Assembly: GCF_003058225.1 (NCBI RefSeq)
Contig: NZ_QBUG01000014.1
Span: 62,001 to 126,000 of the forward strand
Source of the DNA: Promicromonospora sp. AC04
GTDB taxonomy: Bacteria > Actinomycetota > Actinomycetes > Actinomycetales > Cellulomonadaceae
Direction: 5' to 3'
DNA length: 64,000 nt
In this document: positions 58,994 through 64,000 of the stretch, piece after piece
Position numbering within the stretch: the first letter of the stretch is position 1
Layout of the letters: each line of letters starts with the position of its first letter
Translations under genes and position numbers: made by a program
The notes under the pieces: generated by a model
What the model was told of the DNA's origin: nothing
The model's database searches: none
The model's input: only the letters and a program-made list of their open reading frames with translations

Positions 58994-60769
58994 ATGAGCT
59001 CTGACACCGTGCCCCGCTGGCCTCGGATCGACGCGATCGTCCGGGAGGACGGCTCCGGTGAGGTGACGATCGACGGGACGTTCCACCCCATCAGTGCGGG
59101 GAGCCTGGAAGAGGCGCGCGTCGAGGTCCTGCGCAGGGTGACCGAGAACGCGGCGAAGGTGGGCCGGCCCGTGCGGGCCTCCGCGACCGGTCCCGAGGGG
59201 CTCTGGAACCTGATCGTGCACCCGGACGGAACAGTGGTGCCGGAGGAGGACGAGCTCGCGCCGCCGTCGTCCCCGACGCCGCAGGCGCCGCCCGCCGCGT
59301 CGATGCCCGAGCCGACGGCGGGGCCGGCCACGATCCCGGCCCCCGCGTTCGAGGGCGTGCCGGTCGCGGACCTGTCGCAGGGCGACGAGCCGACGGCGGC
59401 GGACCCGATCGCCACGCCCGGCATCCCCGGCGACGGCGCAGGGCCGGACGTGTTCGGCCCCGCCGTCGAGACCGACTCGGACGAGACGGTGCGCCGTGCC
59501 CCGCGGGCACCCGAGGCATCGGACGCCGGGGCGCCTCCGGCGGACCGGCCGGTACTTCCCGGCGCCTCGGCAGCCGCGCCGGGGCCCGCGTACACGACTC
59601 CGGTCTCGTCGAACGGCAAGGGCGCAGATACGGTCGTAGACCCCGGTGTCGCCGACTGGGTACGCGAGAAGGCAGCAGAGAACGGTCCGGGCAGCGTCCC
59701 CGGCGGTATGGCCGGCGGTGTCGCGAGCCCGGTGTCGGGGCCCGTTGCCGCGGTGCCGGCGGGCGGGTACACCAGCTCGGGCGGTGGCCTGTCCGCGCCG
59801 CCGTCGGACCCGACGCCGGTGACCGACGGCGATGGCCCGCGCTCGCGCCGCGAGGCACGCCAGTCGTTCCTCACGCACCAGCAGGACGAGGACCCGGCGA
59901 CGCGTGGCTTCCGCGGGGTGCTGACCCGCATGGGCATCCGGGTCGGGCCGAGCGAGGCGGAGCGGGCCGAGCGGGCCGACGAGCGCGCGGTGAGCCAGCA
60001 CTGGCCCGGGCCGCGCACCATCTCGACGGTGAACGGCAAGGGCGGCGCGGGCAAGACGCCGTCGACGGTGCTGCTCGGGGCGGTCTTTGCGCAGTTCGGC
60101 GGCGCGGGCGTGGTCACGTGGGACAACAACCAGACCCGCGGCACGCTGGGCTGGCGCACCGAGCAGGGCCCGCACGAGTCCACCCTGCTGGACCTGCTGC
60201 CGCAGACGGACCGGCTCCTGGGCCCGTCGGCGCAGGCCGCCGACCTCGCGCGGTACGTGCACCACCAGACGCGCGACCGGTTCGACGTGCTGCGCTCCAA
60301 GCCGATAGCGATGGCGAACGAGCAGCGGATCGAGCCCCAGGACGTGGACGCGATCCACTCCGTGCTGTCGAAGTACTACCGGATGATCCTCATCGACTCC
60401 GGCAACGACGAGTCCGACCCGATGTGGCAGCGGATGATCGACCTGACCGACCAGCTCGTGGTCGCCACCACCACGCGCGACGATCACGCGGAGGCCGGGG
60501 CGCTGCTACTGGAGGCGCTGGCCACCCGCGACGGGCGGTCGGCGTACCTGGCGCAGCAGGCGGTGGTGGTCGTGAGCCAGGCCGACCAGAAGGAGTCCCC
60601 GGGCGAGCTGGAGAAGGTCGCCGACGGGTACCGGTCGCTGGCCCGCGAGGTGGTCACCATCCCGTTCGACCCGGCGATGGTCGACGGCCACCTGCGCTAC
60701 GGCGCGCTACGCCCGGAGACCCGCCGCGCCTGGCTGGCGGCCGGCGCAGCGGTAGCGGGCGGCCTGTAA
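58994..60769 (+). CDS. EspI-like MinD/ParA family ATPase with Pro-rich N-terminus
   Basis: 591 residues. About 1-75 form a small folded domain ([31 protein letters not shown]); about 80-290 are Pro/Ala/Gly-rich and disordered; the ATPase domain starts at about 330 with the deviant Walker A KGGAGKT (349-355), then [34 protein letters not shown] (Walker B region) and [10 protein letters not shown]. This disordered-plus-MinD layout resembles EspI of mycobacterial type VII secretion, but no WXG100, EccC or other ESX gene is in the window. GGAGGAAAC sets the ATG. Divergent from the membrane paralogue by 167 bp. Confidence 0.85.
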   Translation: MSSDTVPRWPRIDAIVREDGSGEVTIDGTFHPISAGSLEEARVEVLRRVTENAAKVGRPVRASATGPEGLWNLIVHPDGTVVPEEDELAPPSSPTPQAPPAASMPEPTAGPATIPAPAFEGVPVADLSQGDEPTAADPIATPGIPGDGAGPDVFGPAVETDSDETVRRAPRAPEASDAGAPPADRPVLPGASAAAPGPAYTTPVSSNGKGADTVVDPGVADWVREKAAENGPGSVPGGMAGGVASPVSGPVAAVPAGGYTSSGGGLSAPPSDPTPVTDGDGPRSRREARQSFLTHQQDEDPATRGFRGVLTRMGIRVGPSEAERAERADERAVSQHWPGPRTISTVNGKGGAGKTPSTVLLGAVFAQFGGAGVVTWDNNQTRGTLGWRTEQGPHESTLLDLLPQTDRLLGPSAQAADLARYVHHQTRDRFDVLRSKPIAMANEQRIEPQDVDAIHSVLSKYYRMILIDSGNDESDPMWQRMIDLTDQLVVATTTRDDHAEAGALLLEALATRDGRSAYLAQQAVVVVSQADQKESPGELEKVADGYRSLAREVVTIPFDPAMVDGHLRYGALRPETRRAWLAAGAAVAGGL

Positions 60770-60776
60770 GCCATTC

Positions 60777-60841
60777 TTGTTGTGGGCGTGATCGTTGCGC
60801 CTAGGACGGACGCACAAGCGCAACGATCACGCCCACGACAA
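60777..60841. repeat. 24-bp-stem hairpin (family C) between convergent genes
   Basis: Arms 60777-60800 and 60818-60841 pair with one G-U around a 17-nt loop. The stem contains GGGCGTGATCGTTGCGC. It follows the EspI-like gene by 7 bp and ends 13 bp before the YdjM-like gene, so a bidirectional terminator role fits. Sequence unrelated to families A, B and D. Confidence 0.9.
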
Positions 60842-60854
60842 AGCCCCGGGGGTG

Positions 60855-61688
60855 TCAGCCCGGGAAGAACGCGACGATCTGGTTCCAGACCGACATGGTG
60901 TCGTAGCCCATCTCGTTCAGCAGCGCCCACACGATCCCGATGATCGCGTAGAGCGACACGGGGATGAGGAAGATCCACTCGCGCACCGAGCCGGCGTCGC
61001 CAAGGATCGGCAGCGCGAGGTTGCCGCCGGACTTCCAGACCCTGTCGAGCTCGACTCCGCGCCCGTTGCGCATCCAGAACGGGGACTTGAACTTCAGCGG
61101 CCACAGCAGCGGCACGCCGGCGGTGGTGATCATGTCGCCCAGGATGTGCACGACGCAGCCGAGCGCCACGCTGAACGGCATCCAGTACCACTCCTCGGGC
61201 GCGAAGACCGCGATGAGGACCGCGAGCACTATCGACGTGGTCCACGGCAGGATCTTGGTGTCACGCGTGATCTTGAGCGCCTTGAGCGCGAACGCGACCA
61301 GCAGCACGCACATGATGCCCGGGCCGATGAGGATCGACCCGAACCGCTCGTCGCCGGTGTCGATGCTCAGGAGGCTGAGGGCCCAGGCGATAGCGGTGAA
61401 CACGGCGACGCCGAGGATCGAGTGCGTGCCCTTGCGGTGCCCTCCGGAGACGGTCTCGATGCCCTTGACCACCACGTCCGAGACCGGCGACAGCGAGTTC
61501 GCGATGGTGCCGGAGTGATGGTCCGCGTCGGGCAGCAGCGCCGCTCCCGCGCAGACGAGGGCTCCCGCGATGACGCCGGTGTCCGTCACCGGGTACCAGC
61601 CGAAGGCGATCGGTGTCGACGCCGTGACTGCGATCCAGGCCGCGGCTCCCGTCGCGGCGTGGTGGCCTCCCATCATGGTGGTGTGCAC
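60855..61688 (-). CDS. YdjM/DUF457-type membrane-bound metal-dependent hydrolase
   Basis: 277 residues, six to seven membrane segments. Conserved charged motifs near the membrane face: GGHHAATGAAAW, LLPDADHHSG and HRKGTHS, then VHILGDMITTAGV. This matches the YdjM family, predicted metal-dependent hydrolases (YdjM itself is LexA-regulated in E. coli; no SOS box was seen here). Substrate unknown, possibly a lipid phosphate. GTG 61688 has GGAG close upstream; ATG at 61676 is an alternative. Confidence 0.82.
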   Translation of the reverse strand: MHTTMMGGHHAATGAAAWIAVTASTPIAFGWYPVTDTGVIAGALVCAGAALLPDADHHSGTIANSLSPVSDVVVKGIETVSGGHRKGTHSILGVAVFTAIAWALSLLSIDTGDERFGSILIGPGIMCVLLVAFALKALKITRDTKILPWTTSIVLAVLIAVFAPEEWYWMPFSVALGCVVHILGDMITTAGVPLLWPLKFKSPFWMRNGRGVELDRVWKSGGNLALPILGDAGSVREWIFLIPVSLYAIIGIVWALLNEMGYDTMSVWNQIVAFFPG

Positions 61689-61826
61689 TCCAGTTCCCGG
61701 GTCTCCCCGATTCGAAAAGATGGCATGGCGGAATCAGCCTGTTTGACCAGGTTTGTTCCAGAGCCGAACCAGGGAAGTGAACCAGAGAGCGCGGGGAAGT
61801 ACGGGGAGGGCACGCCAAGCGAGCGG

Positions 61827-62327
61827 TCAGGCGCCCGTCACGTACGCGTAGTGGTGGAAATGCTGGTCGCGCACGAAGCCCTCCGACTCGTACAGACCCT
61901 GCGCGGCGACGTTGTCCCACGCGGTGGCCAGCGACACGCGGATGGCGCCGGCCTCCTTGGCCCGGCGGCACGTGTCCAGGACCAGCGCGCGCCCGGCGCC
62001 CGTCCCGCGCGCGGCCGGCGAGACGAACAGGTCGTTCAGGACCCAGGACCGGCTCAGGCTCACGGACGACCAGGTGGGGTAGCTCTGCGCGAACCCGACC
62101 AGCTCATGGCCGGCGCCCGTCTCCTCCGGGTCGCCACCTTCCGGCACGAGCACCGCGACCAGGAGCACGCTGTCGCCCGAGTCGCGGCGGGCGGTCAGGT
62201 AGGCGCGGGCTTCGGCGTCGGGCACCTCCTGCTCGTAGAACCGTAGGTACTGGCGGAAAAGGTCGACCACGGCATCGACGTCGTCGTCGGTCGCGGGGCG
62301 CACATCAACAGACACGCTTGCGATCAT
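61827..62327 (-). CDS. GNAT family N-acetyltransferase
   Basis: 166 residues. VRPATDDDVDAVVDLFRQYLRFYEQ opens the fold; WVLNDLFVSPAARGTGAGRALVLDTCRRAKEAGAIRVSLATAWDNVAAQGLYESEGF contains the acetyl-CoA motif (RGTGAG) and the motif B Asn/Tyr. Acceptor unknown. Divergent from the luciferase-like gene; CCTCCCGCG and CGCGGGAGG (62356-62364, 62389-62397) in the gap form a possible shared operator. Confidence 0.88.
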   Translation of the reverse strand: MIASVSVDVRPATDDDVDAVVDLFRQYLRFYEQEVPDAEARAYLTARRDSGDSVLLVAVLVPEGGDPEETGAGHELVGFAQSYPTWSSVSLSRSWVLNDLFVSPAARGTGAGRALVLDTCRRAKEAGAIRVSLATAWDNVAAQGLYESEGFVRDQHFHHYAYVTGA

Positions 62328-62431
62328 GTCAGGCCGAAGGGGGTCGGCGCCATGACCTCCCGCGATACCGGCAGCGATTCCGGCGCCCCGCGGGAGGAAC
62401 ATGCCAGGCCACGGAACGGTTGACAGAGGCG

Positions 62432-63493
62432 ATGAATACCCAGCCTCGCTTGTCCGTCCTTGACCTCGTGCCCGTCCGCTCGGGCCAGACCAGCGCCCAG
62501 GCCCTGTCGGCCTCGCTCGACCTGGCGGCGCTCGCCGACCGGCTCGGCTACGAGCGCTACTGGTTCGCGGAGCACCACAACATGGCAGCGGTCGCGGCGT
62601 CGTCGCCGCCCGTGATGATCGCCGCCGCCGCCGCGCGGACCTCCCGCATCCGGGTGGGGTCGGGCGGCGTGATGCTGCCGAACCACGCCCCGCTCGTGGT
62701 CGCGGAGCAGTTCGCGGCACTGGAGGCCGTGGCCCCCGGCCGCATCGACCTCGGCATCGGCCGCGCCCCGGGCAGCGACCCCGTGGTCACCTCCCTGCTG
62801 CGCGCCACGGGTCCGACGGCGGACGTGGACCGCTTTCCGCAGCACGTCACCGACATCCTGAGCCTGATGGGGCCCGACGGTGCCCGGCTGCGCCTGGTCT
62901 CGGGCGACATCTACGACGTGCGGGCCACCCCGGCCGCCGGCAGCGTGCCGACCGTGTGGCTGCTCGGCTCCAGCGACTACTCCGCGCGCCTGGCCGCCGA
63001 GCTCGGGCTGCCGTACGTGTTCGCGAACCACTTCTCCGGGCAGGGCATGGACCAGATCCTCGCCCTGTACCGGGACGGCTACCGCCCCTCGCCGGAGCAC
63101 CCGGAGCCGCGCACGTTCGTCACGGTCAACGCGGTGGCGGCGCCGACGTCGGACGAGGCCCACGACCGCGCCCTGCCGCAGCTGCGGCAGATGGCCCGGC
63201 TGCGCTCCGGCCAGAAGCTGGGCCCGCTGGAGACCGTCGAGGAGGCCCTGCGCGCCACGGCCGACGAGCCCGCCGACGGCATGATCGCCCAGTCCATCGA
63301 GGCGATGCGGACGCGCTGGCTGATCGGCGACGCCGAGCACGTCGCGGCCGAGGTGCGCGGCCTGGCCGAGCGGCACGGCGTCGAGGAGGTCATGCTCGTG
63401 CCGGTGGCCGGCTCGCGCGACGACGAGCCGCTGGACGCGACGTTCGGGCGCTCGCAGACGCTGGAGCTGGTGGCGGGCGCCCTGAGCGCCTGA
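62432..63493 (+). CDS. LLM-class (luciferase-like) flavin-dependent oxidoreductase
   Basis: 353 residues. LSVLDLVPVRSGQTSAQALSASLDLAALADRLGYERYWFAEHHNM, then RIRVGSGGVMLPNHAPLVVAEQFAALEAVAPGRIDLGIGRAPGSDP, match the bacterial luciferase-like family, group MsnO8-type. It uses FMNH2 or F420; cofactor and substrate are unassigned. AGAGG precedes the ATG. A GC-rich stem-loop follows the gene. Confidence 0.9.
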   Translation: MNTQPRLSVLDLVPVRSGQTSAQALSASLDLAALADRLGYERYWFAEHHNMAAVAASSPPVMIAAAAARTSRIRVGSGGVMLPNHAPLVVAEQFAALEAVAPGRIDLGIGRAPGSDPVVTSLLRATGPTADVDRFPQHVTDILSLMGPDGARLRLVSGDIYDVRATPAAGSVPTVWLLGSSDYSARLAAELGLPYVFANHFSGQGMDQILALYRDGYRPSPEHPEPRTFVTVNAVAAPTSDEAHDRALPQLRQMARLRSGQKLGPLETVEEALRATADEPADGMIAQSIEAMRTRWLIGDAEHVAAEVRGLAERHGVEEVMLVPVAGSRDDEPLDATFGRSQTLELVAGALSA

Positions 63494-63658
63494 GCGTCGC
63501 GACCGCGTCGCGCGGCACGACTGCGCCGCGCGGCACGGCCGCGACCGGCACGGCGGGCACCGCCGCGAACACGGGGTATCGGATCTGACCAGATCCGGTA
63601 CCCCGTCGTCGTGCACGGGGGTTGTGCGTGGGGAGGCGCCGGGTGCATAGTGGGAGTG
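63494..63658. terminator. Intergenic with stem-loop terminator 63571-63606
   Basis: ACGGGGTATCGGATCTG (63571-63587) pairs with 63590-63606 (one G-U), a 17-bp stem with minimal loop, 78 bp after the luciferase-like gene. Before it, CGCGCGGCACG-like units repeat imperfectly (63505-63560). No gene supported. Confidence 0.6.
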
Positions 63659-63680
63659 GCCAACCAACTTGTTGGTTGGC
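63659..63680. promoter_or_regulatory. TetR-type operator GCCAACCAAC-TT-GTTGGTTGGC
   Basis: Perfect 10-bp arms around TT, 28 bp upstream of the SDR start. Length and symmetry are typical for TetR dimers. The cognate regulator is not in the window. Confidence 0.65.
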
Positions 63681-63708
63681 AACATCGAATCCCGCCCGAG
63701 GAGCCCAC

Positions 63709-64000
63709 ATGTACACCGTCCCCGATCAGACCGGCCGCACCGTCGTCGTCACCGGTGCCAACAGCGGCACCGGCCGCGAGGCCGCCAAGCGCCTCGCCGC
63801 CGCCGGCGCCCACGTGGTCCTCGCCGTCCGCAACCCGGACAAGGGGGCAGACGCCCTCGCGGAGGTCCTCGCGACCCGGCCCGACGCACGGGCCGAGGTG
63901 CGGCTCCTGGACCTCGCCGACCTGGCGTCGGTCCGCGCCTTCGCCGACGGGCTCGGGCGCGACCTCGACCGGCTCGACACCCTGGTGAACAACGCGGGCG
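63709..64000 (+). CDS. Short-chain dehydrogenase/reductase, 3'-truncated by window edge
   Basis: 97 codons visible. TVVVTGANSGTGREAAKRLAAAGAHVVLAVRN is the Rossmann start (TGxxxGxG), with LDLADLASVRAFAD and LVNNAG following. The layout (NPDKGADALAEVLA, DLADLASV) matches the WWOX/retinol dehydrogenase-like SDR group. GAGGAG precedes the ATG. The catalytic YxxxK lies beyond the edge. Likely repressed through the TetR-type palindrome. Confidence 0.88.
   Translation, partial: MYTVPDQTGRTVVVTGANSGTGREAAKRLAAAGAHVVLAVRNPDKGADALAEVLATRPDARAEVRLLDLADLASVRAFADGLGRDLDRLDTLVNNAG

Noticed and set aside
58994-60769. Chromosome partition protein ParA
   Set aside because: No parB or parS-like site nearby, and the long disordered N-terminus fits EspI-like proteins better.
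55299-60769. Type VII secretion locus
   Set aside because: No WXG100 substrates, EccB/C/D or mycosin genes; only an EspI-like ATPase is present.

Overview
The window is very GC-rich with strong third-position G/C bias. Gene content points to a soil or plant-associated actinobacterium, probably of the Cellulomonadaceae/Promicromonosporaceae type: secreted GH5 cellulase-like enzyme, ATPase-less CUT1 sugar transporters, an imuA'-imuB-dnaE2 mutasome, a DtxR/IdeR-type iron box, RIO and Pkn-type kinases and an EspI-like ATPase. Taxonomy is inference. No tRNA, rRNA, CRISPR array, insertion sequence or prophage was seen.

Layout. 0-8.7 kb: 5'-part of a secreted GH5 hydrolase, a large membrane protein with a lipase-like elbow, a sigma-70-family factor, DNA polymerase IV, a SpoU/TrmH methyltransferase and a TetR regulator. 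7.4-10.5 kb: FAD monooxygenase + TetR, divergent from a DHA2 MFS exporter, with three palindromes between them. 10.9-24.7 kb: a ROK-controlled glycan operon (binding protein, two permeases, GH29, GH2, GH3, GH38) whose enzyme set fits trimming of fucosylated/mannosylated N-glycan-like oligosaccharides. 24.8-30.2 kb: a LacI-controlled second CUT1 transporter with an adenosine deaminase as last gene. Both transporters lack an ATPase and presumably use a shared MsiK-type protein encoded elsewhere.

30.2-35.6 kb: MHYT sensor, iron-regulated siderophore-interacting protein, YbaK and PEBP proteins, a TetR/QsdR-like regulator, FabG-like SDR and MaoC hydratase. 35.6-42.7 kb: the SOS mutasome behind a promoter carrying a perfect actinobacterial SOS box. 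42.7-53.5 kb: a Ser/Thr kinase, MerR + aldo/keto reductase, HtaA-domain protein, alpha/beta hydrolase, SRPBCC-ArsR pair, GNAT, NTF2-like protein, a PLP gamma-lyase divergent from an Lrp regulator, and a RIO kinase preceded by a candidate 23-codon ORF. 53.7-55.2 kb: an AbiEi-like gene between two copies of a long hairpin repeat. 55.3-60.8 kb: a second Ser/Thr kinase, a kinase-less membrane paralogue of its C-terminal half, and a divergent EspI-like MinD/ParA ATPase. 60.8-64 kb: YdjM-like membrane protein, GNAT, luciferase-like oxidoreductase and the start of an SDR.

The least ordinary signals are (1) long near-perfect hairpins (stems 23-24 bp, loops 12 or 17-18 nt) of at least four unrelated sequences, intergenic but also in frame inside imuA' and dnaE2; (2) the kinase/membrane-paralogue/EspI-like ATPase locus; and (3) a 14-codon leader ORF with its own hairpin ahead of the glycan transporter.
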